Notes under the pieces: model-generated | Database searches by the model: none | What the model was told of the DNA's origin: nothing | Seen by the model: the letters and a program-made list of their open reading frames with translations, nothing else | Program-made: the position numbers and the translations under genes | NCBI GenBank assembly: GCA_026988735.1 | Contig: JALSKR010000174.1 | Coordinates: 1 to 13,775, forward strand | Source: Sulfurimonas sp. | GTDB taxonomy: Bacteria > Campylobacterota > Campylobacteria > Campylobacterales > Sulfurimonadaceae | Direction: 5' to 3' | DNA length: 13,775 nucleotides | Shown: positions 7,530 through 13,775 of the stretch, one piece after another | Layout of the letters: each line of letters starts with the position of its first letter | Position numbering within the stretch: the stretch's first letter is position 1

Positions 7530-8118
7530 TTTTCATCTCCTCACGGTGAAACAAAAGATTTATGACAATAATAGCCATCAAAAGATCAAAAAATATTCCC
7601 AGTTCAACAAGCATCGGCATTCCGTCTGTTGCCGTAATTCCGAGTAAAAAGAGTGAATTTTCCATACTCAAAAAACCGATGATTTTAGGTGCAACATTTT
7701 TATGTTCCATCATCAGCAGCAGTGATAAAAACAAAGATGAAATGCTAATCGCCACATAATTAGAGTTATTTGCTATCATATTTGTAATAGGCTCTGCCAG
7801 ATAAAATGTAAAAACCAAAATCGCAGGAATGAGCATAATGGCATACTGTACTTTTATTTCCGGTGTAATTTGTCGTACAAAATGAAACTTTTGTGAAAAA
7901 CTCTTTAAAAAGTAAGGAATACCAACGGCTTTTATAAGAATGGTCGCAATACCCGTTATGAGCATCGCATTATCCTGCAGTTTCATACCGATAAGCAGTG
8001 CCAAAACACCCAAAGTAAAGGAATTAAACGAGTACCACATGAGCAATCGGTACAATCTTGTTGTAAAAAGAGCCGTTATAAGCGAAGCCAAAAACAGACC
8101 TATAAAAAAATCAACCAT
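7522..8118 (-). CDS. hyfE: HyfE-like (NuoK-related) membrane subunit
   Basis: A 198-residue integral membrane protein with about six or seven hydrophobic segments. The C-terminal half carries the family signature: GFLSMENSLFLLG at 148-160, then MPMLVELGIFFDLL at 167-180. The two membrane glutamates (in MEN and VELG) match those of NuoK that take part in proton movement. The N-terminal part, with about 85 residues before the NuoK-like core, is the usual HyfE extension. GGGAG-type pairing (GGAG, about 8 bases before the ATG) gives a fair ribosome-binding site; the gene begins 3 bases after the hyfC stop. Role: a membrane-arm subunit linking HyfC to the antiporter-like subunits. Confidence is high because of the motifs and the gene order. 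Confidence 0.88.
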   Translation of the reverse strand: MVDFFIGLFLASLITALFTTRLYRLLMWYSFNSFTLGVLALLIGMKLQDNAMLITGIATILIKAVGIPYFLKSFSQKFHFVRQITPEIKVQYAIMLIPAILVFTFYLAEPITNMIANNSNYVAISISSLFLSLLLMMEHKNVAPKIIGFLSMENSLFLLGITATDGMPMLVELGIFFDLLMAIIVINLLFHREEMKNA

Positions 8119-8121
8119 TTG

Positions 8122-9042
8122 CTACGCTCCCAAGACATAAAATGTTATTAATGATAAAAATGCAAAAACGATGGAAATACCAAGCAAGTTAGGCACTTTA
8201 AAAAGTCTCAGTTTGGCGGTATTGACCTCTAAAAGTGCTACAGCTACAGCCACCCCAAAAAGTTTTGCTATAAAAATGAGTATTGCAACAGGTGCTGAGT
8301 ATTGTAAGCCCAAAGGAATAAACAAAGAGACAAAAAGCGATGCAAAAATCACAAACTTCACAGAAGCCGCCGTCTCGATAATTGCCAGATAAACACCGCT
8401 TAAATCAAGTATCATCGCTTCATGCACCATTGTCAGTTCCAAGTGTGTTTCAGGATTGTCCACTGGAATACGCCCGTTTTCAGCGATAAGAAGGATAAAA
8501 AAACTGATGCCGGCAAATAAAAAGCTTGCCATATGTTCTTTTGGAAAATGCTCGGCTAGATTGACACCGGCTTGACCTATACCCAAATCTCCTGCCATCA
8601 TCGAGACACTAAAAACCGTCAATACCATAGCAGGCTCTACCAAAGCAGATATAAAAGCCTCACGCGAACTTCCCATACCGCCAAAGGCAGAGGCACTGTC
8701 AAGCCCTAAAAGCATAAGAAAAAAAGTTGAAAGTGAGAGAAGCCCTGTAATCGTAAAGGCATCTACAAAACTGACATAAAAAGCTCCATGCACGACAGGC
8801 GGTAAAAAAAACATTGTCACAAGCAGCGGGGAAAGAACCAAAAAAGGTGCATACGTTGTAATGGAACTCGTCTCCTGCGAAATAATCGTCTCTTTTTTCA
8901 TAAGTTTTGAAAAGTTTCTATACCCCTGCAGCAGTGAACTCGGACGCTTGAAAAGCAGCACCATTTTTAAAGATTTTATAAAAGAGAGCAGTAGCGGTGC
9001 TAGCAGAAGCAAAACTGCTATAGTTGTTACATATATAATCAT
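8122..9042 (-). CDS. hyfC: HyfC/HycD-like (NuoH-related) membrane subunit
   Basis: A 306-residue protein with about eight membrane segments, homologous to NuoH, which anchors the peripheral arm and passes the conformational or electrostatic signal to the pumps. Family motifs are clear: SSLLQGYRNFSKLMKKE at 35-51, LDSASAFGGMGSSREAF at 114-130, then an acidic cytoplasmic loop AENGRIPVDNPETHLELT at 187-204 followed by MVHEAMILDLSG. These match the loop contacting the large subunit in complex I and hydrogenase-4. All charged loop residues one would look for appear intact, so coupling to the membrane arm is probably preserved even though the NiFe site is not. Its ATG overlaps the hyfB stop as ATGA. 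Confidence 0.92.
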   Translation of the reverse strand: MIIYVTTIAVLLLLAPLLLSFIKSLKMVLLFKRPSSLLQGYRNFSKLMKKETIISQETSSITTYAPFLVLSPLLVTMFFLPPVVHGAFYVSFVDAFTITGLLSLSTFFLMLLGLDSASAFGGMGSSREAFISALVEPAMVLTVFSVSMMAGDLGIGQAGVNLAEHFPKEHMASFLFAGISFFILLIAENGRIPVDNPETHLELTMVHEAMILDLSGVYLAIIETAASVKFVIFASLFVSLFIPLGLQYSAPVAILIFIAKLFGVAVAVALLEVNTAKLRLFKVPNLLGISIVFAFLSLITFYVLGA

Positions 9043-10922
9043 TTTTTATCTCCAATAATAAGAACTTTTATAGAAATAATCACCACAATAAATTCTAAGC
9101 TAAAAGTCGCCCAAGAAAATTCATGTAAAAAGATTCTGTAGCTAAAAAGCACTAAAAGCATAAGGTTAAATATCATAGCCGCATAACGGGTCTGCTCAAA
9201 ATGTGCCAGACGATAGACCCAGTAACTCACACGGTTTGTAAGCTTTTTACTGCTTTCATACAAAGAAGTCTCAAAAAGTGGCTTTACATGTACTTCATAA
9301 TTTGAATCACTGAACTTTGTTTCATGCTCACCGATATTTTCTTTATGAAAATGTTCGTTTGATTTATAAAGCCAGTCAAAAAACCGGCGAATCGGTCCTG
9401 CAAAACCTGTTGCAGAGTATTGTGTTTTGGCAGATGTTTTATAACCACAACCCCATGTACGATGCACTCTTGTCTTTACATGTAAAGCTTTGTAGGCAAA
9501 GAGTAAAAGCAGTGTTACCCCAACCAAAGAAGCCAGTAAAATCAGCGGTGAGACAACACCACCGTGAACGGCAACGGAGTGCATATTCCAAAACCCGTGC
9601 GGGAACATTTTTGCATAAACAGAAATATGATGCAGACTCACCAACGTTTTGTCAAACCAGAAAATATAAAACGGTGTAAAAAGCATCAGTGAAATAACGA
9701 CAAGAGACATTAAAATCATCCCTGATTTCATTAAGAAGTTTACCTCATGTGCATGCTTGGCATTTTTGCTTCTATTCAGTCCCAAAAATGTTATGCCGTA
9801 CGCTTTAACGAAACAGGCAATCGCCAAACCGCCGGTTATAGCAAGTGCAAAAACAGCAAAAGGAATGGCAAGTTTTAAACTCATGTCCGCAATATTATAC
9901 GAACCGAGCATGGATTGAAAAATCATCCACTCACTCAAAAAACCGTTACTCGGCGGCAGTGCCGAAATACTGATAGATGCCAACAAAAATGTCAGTGCCG
10001 TAACAGGCATCGACTTAATCAGCCCACCGTATTTTTCTATATTTTTCGTATGCGTCTGATGCAGAACACTTCCCGCTCCCATAAAAAGCAGTGATTTAAA
10101 GCTCATATGGTTAAAGACATGAAAAAGAGCCGCTATAAAAGCAAAAGTGCTGAGTGTTTTGAATCCAAGTGAGTCAAATATCATCCCCATGCCAAAGCCT
10201 ATAAGAATTATGCCTATATTTTCTATGGAATGATTTGCCAAAAGTGCTTTTATATCATGCTCACTCAAAGCATATAAAACACCCACAAGTGAGGAGATGG
10301 AACCGATAACCAAAACAACGATACCCCACTCCAGCGGCCACGGATAAAGCACATCAAATAAAAATCGTGCAAACCCGTAAATAGCGACTTTGAGCATCAC
10401 TCCACTCATAAGAGCTGAGACAGGAGAAGGCGCAGCAGGATGGGCATACGGCAGCCAAACATGAAAAGGCACAGCTCCCGCCTTACTTAAAAAACCAAAA
10501 ACGAGCATAAAAAAGAGGAGTGTCGGGTATGCAAATGAGGCAACTATATTTTTCATATCTGCGAAGCTGCTATCTAAATTTCCGTTTGTCGCTATAAGAA
10601 AAAACAGCAGTAAAAACACAAAACCGAAATGTGTCATAAAAAAGTAAAATCTTGCCGCTTTTATCGTCTCTTTATCTTCTACTTTTGTCAAGATAAGCTG
10701 CCAGCTTGTCAAACTCATCAACTCCCAAAAGAAAAGAAAAACAAGTGCATTTCCTGCTACAACTACACCAAGCATTGAGAGTATAAAAGCAAAATAGTGA
10801 ATTTGATAATGTGTTTTTCTTTTTATATGGGGAAGGTATCCAAAAGAGTAAAAAAGATTTGGAATTGCCCCTAAAAGAATAAGTGCAATAAAAATAAGCG
10901 ATAGTGTGTCGAAGAGAAACAT
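9039..10922 (-). CDS. hyfB: HyfB/HycC-like (NuoL-related) antiporter-type subunit
   Basis: A 627-residue antiporter-like subunit, the first gene of the operon. Key residues are in place: Glu67 in FFWELMSLTSW, Lys147 in GFLSKAGAVPFHVWLP, PAAPSPVSALMSG at 162-174, Lys178, HDIKALLANHSIENIG at 222-237, Lys276 in NHMSFKSLLFMGAGSV, and ALPPSNGFLSEW at 321-332. This suggests an intact proton or sodium path. After the last antiporter helices comes the HyfB-type tail, TWGCGYKTSAKTQYSATGFAGP at 489-510, a soluble stretch of about 70 residues, and terminal helices. The start is supported by the family N-terminus and by the GGAG at 10934-10937 on this strand, which lies within a predicted leader hairpin. 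Overlap with hyfC is 4 bases. Confidence 0.93.
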   Translation of the reverse strand: MFLFDTLSLIFIALILLGAIPNLFYSFGYLPHIKRKTHYQIHYFAFILSMLGVVVAGNALVFLFFWELMSLTSWQLILTKVEDKETIKAARFYFFMTHFGFVFLLLFFLIATNGNLDSSFADMKNIVASFAYPTLLFFMLVFGFLSKAGAVPFHVWLPYAHPAAPSPVSALMSGVMLKVAIYGFARFLFDVLYPWPLEWGIVVLVIGSISSLVGVLYALSEHDIKALLANHSIENIGIILIGFGMGMIFDSLGFKTLSTFAFIAALFHVFNHMSFKSLLFMGAGSVLHQTHTKNIEKYGGLIKSMPVTALTFLLASISISALPPSNGFLSEWMIFQSMLGSYNIADMSLKLAIPFAVFALAITGGLAIACFVKAYGITFLGLNRSKNAKHAHEVNFLMKSGMILMSLVVISLMLFTPFYIFWFDKTLVSLHHISVYAKMFPHGFWNMHSVAVHGGVVSPLILLASLVGVTLLLLFAYKALHVKTRVHRTWGCGYKTSAKTQYSATGFAGPIRRFFDWLYKSNEHFHKENIGEHETKFSDSNYEVHVKPLFETSLYESSKKLTNRVSYWVYRLAHFEQTRYAAMIFNLMLLVLFSYRIFLHEFSWATFSLEFIVVIISIKVLIIGDKK

Positions 10923-10929
10923 TTTTTTA

Positions 10930-10966
10930 ACAACTCCAGAGAAAATTTCTAATGGAGGGCTGTTGT
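10930..10966 (-). promoter_or_regulatory. Leader hairpin masking the hyfB ribosome-binding site
   Basis: On the minus strand the leader can fold as ACAAC pairing with GTTGT and, inside it, TCCA pairing with TGGA, with a 5-base bulge (AGCCC). A short inner stem AGAA/TTCT caps it. The GGAG that would serve as Shine-Dalgarno for hyfB, 11 bases before the ATG, is within the 3' arm. This could reduce hyfB translation until the stem opens. It could instead be a DNA operator. Fold energy was not computed. Confidence 0.45.
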
Positions 10967-11002
10967 AAATGAGAAAAAAGCAGTCCTGAATTATTTGATG
11001 AA

Positions 11003-11008
11003 ATTATA
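11003..11008 (-). promoter_or_regulatory. -10 element of the hyfB operon promoter
   Basis: A perfect TATAAT on the minus strand, 80 bases before the hyfB ATG, in a very AT-rich stretch between the 112-residue unknown gene and hyfB. No good TTGACA is present at -35, which is normal for Campylobacterota sigma-70 promoters. Transcription would begin near 10996, placing the hairpin at 10930-10966 in the leader. Confidence 0.5.
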
Positions 11009-11048
11009 CTTCAAAGTTTATTAATTTATGTTTATACCTTATTAATTT

Positions 11049-11387
11049 TTAAGTCTCTTCTATTTTTATCTCAGAAGCCACAATATACAACGGTGCATTG
11101 TGTACATGCAACATGGTACTGCCGCTTCCCAAAGCAAAACCATACAAATCTTTTTCTTTTATAAGTGTAATACCGAAGCCCATATCCATGAAAGAGAGTA
11201 CACTGTTATCTAAGATTCTTGATGCACTCACCCCTTTAAATGTAATATCAACACTGTTGACATCTTCGCCTTCATCGTCTAAGACTGCGAGTGTCACAAC
11301 TGTTGCATCCGGAAGTTGCTGTATACAGCGGAGTTGTTCATGTTTAAAGTGGTTGTACTTTTGCAGTAATTCTTCTATTTCTTTCAT
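11049..11387 (-). CDS. Conserved-looking protein of unknown function, 112 residues
   Basis: I do not recognise this family. The protein is soluble, acidic, with no signal peptide or membrane segment. The first ~20 residues are helical and charged; the rest reads like alternating strands (TVVTLAVLDDEGEDV, VDITFKGV, GFGITLIKEKDLYGFALG, PLYIVASEIKI), suggesting a small beta-rich domain. No catalytic or metal motif stands out: only one Cys and scattered His. A fair ribosome-binding site, AAGGG, stands 6 bases before the ATG. It is on the same strand as the hyf operon and ends 126 bases before hyfB, but the operon seems to have its own promoter. A link with the complex is possible but not shown. 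Confidence 0.7.
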   Translation of the reverse strand: MKEIEELLQKYNHFKHEQLRCIQQLPDATVVTLAVLDDEGEDVNSVDITFKGVSASRILDNSVLSFMDMGFGITLIKEKDLYGFALGSGSTMLHVHNAPLYIVASEIKIEET

Positions 11388-11402
11388 TTTTTCCCTTTTT
11401 TA

Positions 11403-11525
11403 TTAAAACAACATCTTAGCAACAAAAGGCTTTCTCACCGCTTCGCTACACAAGTTAGAACAATAAACTAAAGTAAGTAAAAATTTGTACAACTTGACTC
11501 CACTGTTGGTACAAATAAAACTAAA
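11403..11525 (-). other. Short open frame without start codon; possible gene remnant or repeat
   Basis: Between two in-frame stops lie 40 open codons on the minus strand, ending in EAVRKPFVAKMLF and a stop just upstream of the 112-residue gene. There is no ATG or GTG apart from one near the end and an internal GTG; a TTG is the only early start option. The stretch 11420-11450 is visibly richer in G and C than the spacer around it. It could be the decayed tail of a gene, a dispersed intergenic repeat, or chance. It overlaps the inverted repeat at 11483-11516. Confidence 0.2.
11479..11516 (-). terminator. Probable rho-independent terminator of the AAA ATPase gene
   Basis: On the minus strand, ATTTGTACCAAC and GTTGTACAAAT form a stem of about 11 pairs with one bulged base, separated by an 11-base loop and followed directly by five T. 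It starts 28 bases after the ATPase stop codon. The stem is AT-rich, so termination may be weak. The near-palindrome could also act as a DNA-binding site. Confidence 0.5.
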
Positions 11526-11543
11526 TTAAGTGCCTGAGCATCA

Positions 11544-12737
11544 TTAATATAAAAATCCAAACAGGTACAAAGGTATTTTATTATTTGAACCTTTGAGTAT
11601 GTTATCTGCAACCACAAAGCTTTTTTCTATATTTTTGATCTGATCAAACTTTTTACCCTTTCCACCAATCTCAAACAGGTACTTGTTATCAACAAGAAAA
11701 TCTCCGGCAGATGCTATATTTAACTGATATATACCTGATAGAGCATTTGCAAAAAAAGTTTCTCTAATTGTTCCATCTTCTGCACTCTCGCAATATGCAA
11801 AAAGTAAATTGGTATTATTAAGATATATTTTTGCAGGTTTAGAAATTTTCTTCACACCTTTAACATTTTCATCTATAAGTAGAAGCATCTCTCCATCACT
11901 GAGATACTTTATATAGTCATAAAGCTTCACTCTGCTAATTTCTGCTGCTGCAGCAATTTTAGTATAGTTTACTTCAAACGGTTTTGATTCACACACAACC
12001 TCAAGAAGTCTTTTTAATTTATAAGTATATTTTTGTTCTATTAATCCCAGTGAAGTTAAATCAATATCTATTGTCAGATTAATTGTATTGAGAAGGTTTT
12101 GATAGTATGAACTCTTTTTATCAAAGTAAAATGGATAGTACCCTGTTTTTTGATATGCTTTGAATTCAATGAGTATATCAATATTTTGTGTCTTGAGTTT
12201 ATTTGCAATCTCCATATGATCTGCAGTCAGTTTTTCTATACTATAGAACTCAAAAGAGCTATTAAATTTAACTTCCAGGTATTCTCTAAAAGAAAAACCT
12301 TTTAAATGATAGAGCGTTACCCTTCGACTTAAATCACTTTTTGCATTTAAAATAGAAGTAGCACTACTTCCGGTAAAGAGTACCTTAATATCAAAGAGAT
12401 CATATATTGATTTTAGATATGCACTAAAGTTTTCATATCTATGAATTTCATCAAGAAGAATATATTCTCCCCCACTCTCTACAAACTCTGCGATTATCTC
12501 TATAAGGTCCACACCACTTAAAAATGGATAATCTAAAGATATATAGAGTGCCTCTTTATTTGCGAATTGTAATTCTTTAAGATATTGGAAAAGTAGTGTA
12601 GTTTTACCAACACCACGAGCACCGAATATAGCTATCATTTTGTCTGAAAAGTCTATTTTTTTGTATAAATAGCGTTTGTACTCTATATTTTGAGACTTTT
12701 CTAATCTTTGTTGATATTTTTTTAATTTAGCCAGCAT
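11544..12737 (-). CDS. AAA_14/DUF4143-type ATPase
   Basis: A 397-residue P-loop ATPase of the AAA_14 plus DUF4143 group, common in bacteria and archaea, with no agreed function. Seen: Walker A GARGVGKT at 39-46, Walker B YILLDEIHR at 92-100, sensor-like VLFTGSSATSIL at 119-130, Arg138-Arg139 as possible arginine finger, and the typical LKGFSFREYL at 145-154. A helix-turn-helix-like stretch lies at about 256-285 (YTKIAAAAEISRVKLYDYI). The C-terminal domain has Glu326, Asp346 and the FEIGGKGKK motif (355-363), which resembles the degenerate PD-(D/E)XK fold of DUF4143. The ribosome-binding site AGGA is 7 bases before the ATG. The gene is clearly more AT-rich than the hyf operon, suggesting later acquisition. 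It is divergent from the TolC-family gene, with a repeat-containing promoter region between. Confidence 0.85.
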   Translation of the reverse strand: MLAKLKKYQQRLEKSQNIEYKRYLYKKIDFSDKMIAIFGARGVGKTTLLFQYLKELQFANKEALYISLDYPFLSGVDLIEIIAEFVESGGEYILLDEIHRYENFSAYLKSIYDLFDIKVLFTGSSATSILNAKSDLSRRVTLYHLKGFSFREYLEVKFNSSFEFYSIEKLTADHMEIANKLKTQNIDILIEFKAYQKTGYYPFYFDKKSSYYQNLLNTINLTIDIDLTSLGLIEQKYTYKLKRLLEVVCESKPFEVNYTKIAAAAEISRVKLYDYIKYLSDGEMLLLIDENVKGVKKISKPAKIYLNNTNLLFAYCESAEDGTIRETFFANALSGIYQLNIASAGDFLVDNKYLFEIGGKGKKFDQIKNIEKSFVVADNILKGSNNKIPLYLFGFLY

Positions 12738-12761
12738 TTCAAAATCCTAGTGTAAGTGTTC

Positions 12762-12821
12762 ATAATCATTTACAATTATAACTTTTCAAGCTTTGTAAAT
12801 GCTTATAAACATTTACAATTA
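12762..12821. repeat. Three CATTTACAA half-sites, two as a perfect inverted repeat
   Basis: CATTTACAA occurs at 12767-12775 and 12810-12818, and its reverse complement TTGTAAATG at 12793-12801. The latter two form an inverted repeat with 9-bp arms and an 8-base spacer. The two direct copies extend to ATAA-x-CATTTACAATTA (12762-12778 and 12805-12821) and are 43 bases apart, about four helical turns. This arrangement suggests an operator for a dimeric regulator acting on the ATPase gene, the efflux gene, or both. Confidence 0.6.
12775..12780 (-). promoter_or_regulatory. -10 element of the AAA ATPase promoter
   Basis: TATAAT on the minus strand, 38 bases before the ATPase ATG. It overlaps the first CATTTACAATTA copy, and the inverted repeat covers the -35 position, so a protein bound to the repeats would be expected to block RNA polymerase. 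Confidence 0.45.
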
Positions 12822-12874
12822 GTAGCACTTCGTAATTTATTAACTTTGGAACTCACAAACACTACACATTAGCA

Positions 12875-12906
12875 TGCTATACTTTGAAAACTAAAAAAAC
12901 AGAGGA
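12875..12906 (+). promoter_or_regulatory. Extended -10 and ribosome-binding site of the TolC-family gene
   Basis: TGCTATACT at 12875-12883 is an extended -10 element, and AGAGGA at 12901-12906 is a ribosome-binding site 7 bases before the ATG at 12914. The leader would be only about 25 bases. The CATTTACAA sites lie about 55 bases upstream of the -10. Confidence 0.5.
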
Positions 12907-12913
12907 ATAATTT

Positions 12914-13775
12914 ATGAAAACAGTGATACTCGGTATCTTTTTACTCTGCAGTGGGCTCCAGGCAATCAGTCTGAGTGAGATCATTGACATCTCCTTGGCA
13001 AAAAAGCCCTCACTCGAGGCTATCAATGAAAGGATTCAGGCAAACAAATATAATATAGCAGTCTCCGATCAATTTGAAAACCCTCAGCTGCTCATCACAA
13101 AAAACACACTCAATTCTTCGCAGGCAATGAGTCAATCTGTCGTGACATTCAAACAAAAAATTCCTTTTTACAATAAACGTGAAACCAACAAAAAAATTGC
13201 AGAAGCTGAAGATGCTTTGTTGCATGAAAAGCTCAATGCGGCAAAAACAAAGCTTGTTGCACAGATAAAGAGTGAAGCCTATACTATTTGGAAACTAAGG
13301 GAGTTGTATAAAATTATTGATGAGTATGTAACACTGACACAACAAAATATTGATCTCTACGAATCCTATACAAGCATTGATGAGAACCAGCATATGGGTA
13401 TTATGAAAGCAGAGCTCTCCCTCTCAGATTTGCAAATCCAAAAAAGTGTTTTACGTGAAAAGATCAATGCTGCCTATGCAAGACTCTCCTATCTGGCTGC
13501 TTTTAAAGTGGAGCATTTGGATATAAATATAAAAATGGGAGAAAAACCGAATTTAGGACAACTCCAAAAATCTTTAGTAGATAACCCGGATATTAAAATA
13601 AAAAGCAAAGAGATTCTCAAACAAAATGCAAAATTAAAAATGGCAGATTTAAACAACTACCCTGACATCAACCTTATCGCAGGATATGCTCTGCGAGAAA
13701 ATTTCAACAACTATTTTAATTTTGGATTCGGTTTGAGTCTGCCTATATACGGCACAGAAGATTACAAAGAAGAAG
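12914..13775 (+). CDS. TolC-family outer-membrane efflux protein (3' end beyond window)
   Basis: The first 287 codons of a TolC/CusC-type outer-membrane channel; the frame is still open at the window end. A signal peptide, MKTVILGIFLLCSGLQA, with cleavage expected after residue 17, is followed by the family start ISLSEIIDISLAKKPSLEA. Long amphipathic helices follow (about 85-150 and 155-200, with KQKIPFYNKRE before the first), then the half-channel repeat at about 215 onward: NPDIKIKSKEI, NNYPDINLIAGYALRENF and FNFGFGLSLPIYG, which is the beta-strand segment of the family. Cys12 is not in a good lipobox, so a lipoprotein is unlikely. Such genes usually begin an efflux operon with a membrane-fusion protein and RND pump, possibly for metal ions; those would lie to the right and are not visible. 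Confidence 0.88.
   Translation, partial: MKTVILGIFLLCSGLQAISLSEIIDISLAKKPSLEAINERIQANKYNIAVSDQFENPQLLITKNTLNSSQAMSQSVVTFKQKIPFYNKRETNKKIAEAEDALLHEKLNAAKTKLVAQIKSEAYTIWKLRELYKIIDEYVTLTQQNIDLYESYTSIDENQHMGIMKAELSLSDLQIQKSVLREKINAAYARLSYLAAFKVEHLDINIKMGEKPNLGQLQKSLVDNPDIKIKSKEILKQNAKLKMADLNNYPDINLIAGYALRENFNNYFNFGFGLSLPIYGTEDYKEE

Larger units (their letters stand above)
4250..10922 (-). other. Six-gene Ehr-type (complex I/hydrogenase-4-like) operon
   Basis: Transcribed leftward as hyfB-hyfC-hyfE-hyfF-hyfG-hyfI. Every junction is an overlap or a 3-base gap, so one transcript with coupled translation is very likely. Content: two antiporter-like subunits, NuoH-like, NuoK-like, NuoCD-like and NuoB-like. 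Not present in the window: a NuoI/HycF-type polyferredoxin, HyfA, HyfD, NuoEFG, formate dehydrogenase and hyp nickel-insertion genes. A diguanylate cyclase follows 53 bases downstream with no clear terminator between, and may belong to the same transcript. Confidence 0.88.

Noticed and set aside
9317..9679. 120-codon open frame on the plus strand
   Set aside because: It lies wholly opposite the strongly supported hyfB gene and has no domain-like sequence.
4250..10922. Formate hydrogenlyase or active [NiFe] hydrogenase-4
   Set aside because: The large subunit lacks all four NiFe cysteines, and no formate dehydrogenase, polyferredoxin or hyp gene is present.
4250..10922. Canonical respiratory complex I (nuo) operon
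   Set aside because: The small subunit uses hydrogenase-type CxxC rather than adjacent cysteines, gene order and HyfB/HyfE/HyfF tails are of hydrogenase-4 type, and nuoE-G, nuoI and nuoJ are absent.
4250..10922. Mrp antiporter or DAB-type inorganic carbon uptake system
   Set aside because: No MrpE/F/G or DUF2309 partner gene is present, and NuoB-, NuoCD- and NuoH-like subunits are encoded.
13010..13225. Minus-strand open frame inside the TolC-family gene
   Set aside because: The plus strand reads as a clear TolC-family protein across the same bases.

Overview
The window looks like a chromosomal stretch from a Campylobacterota (Epsilonproteobacteria) bacterium, most like Sulfurimonas or a relative. 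This is inferred from the AT-rich, Lys/Phe/Ile-rich coding style, the tight ATGA gene overlaps, and the co-occurrence of hydrogenase-4-like membrane genes with a PAS-GGDEF sensor. There was no database search. No RNA genes, CRISPR array, transposase or insertion sequence were seen.

Layout. Positions 13-1785 (+) encode a half-size ABC exporter. It is followed immediately by mutY (A/G-specific adenine glycosylase, ending at 2720, +). The mutY start is unusual: the only nearby ATG would remove the catalytic Glu, and the best-supported start is an ATA overlapping the ABC stop codon. A minus-strand PAS-GGDEF diguanylate cyclase (2703-4196) converges on mutY and overlaps it by 18 bases. Upstream of it on the minus strand is a compact six-gene operon (10922 down to 4250), ordered hyfB-hyfC-hyfE-hyfF-hyfG-hyfI. 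Further right are a 112-residue unknown protein (11049-11387, -), an AT-rich AAA_14/DUF4143-type ATPase (11544-12737, -) and, divergent from it, a TolC-family outer-membrane efflux protein cut off by the window end (12914-13775, +).

Main biological content. The six-gene operon encodes a complex related to complex I and to group 4 [NiFe] hydrogenases. It has one large antiporter-like subunit (HyfB), one HyfF-type antiporter-like subunit, NuoH-like and NuoK-like membrane subunits, a NuoC/NuoD-like large subunit, and a NuoB-like small subunit that keeps its four [4Fe-4S] ligands. All four cysteines that would bind the NiFe centre in the large subunit are replaced. No ferredoxin-like NuoI/HycF subunit, formate dehydrogenase or nickel-maturation gene lies nearby. 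This fits the 'energy-converting hydrogenase-related' (Ehr) complexes, whose reaction is unknown, better than a hydrogenase or formate hydrogenlyase. The operon has its own -10 element and a leader hairpin that would mask the hyfB ribosome-binding site. The diguanylate cyclase lies 53 bases downstream on the same strand with no visible terminator, so it could be co-transcribed.

Other signals. The ATPase/TolC intergenic region has a perfect 9-bp inverted repeat plus a third copy of the same half-site, overlapping the predicted ATPase promoter. The palindrome TTTACATGTAAA occurs three times, all in coding sequence, with shorter variants at two more sites.
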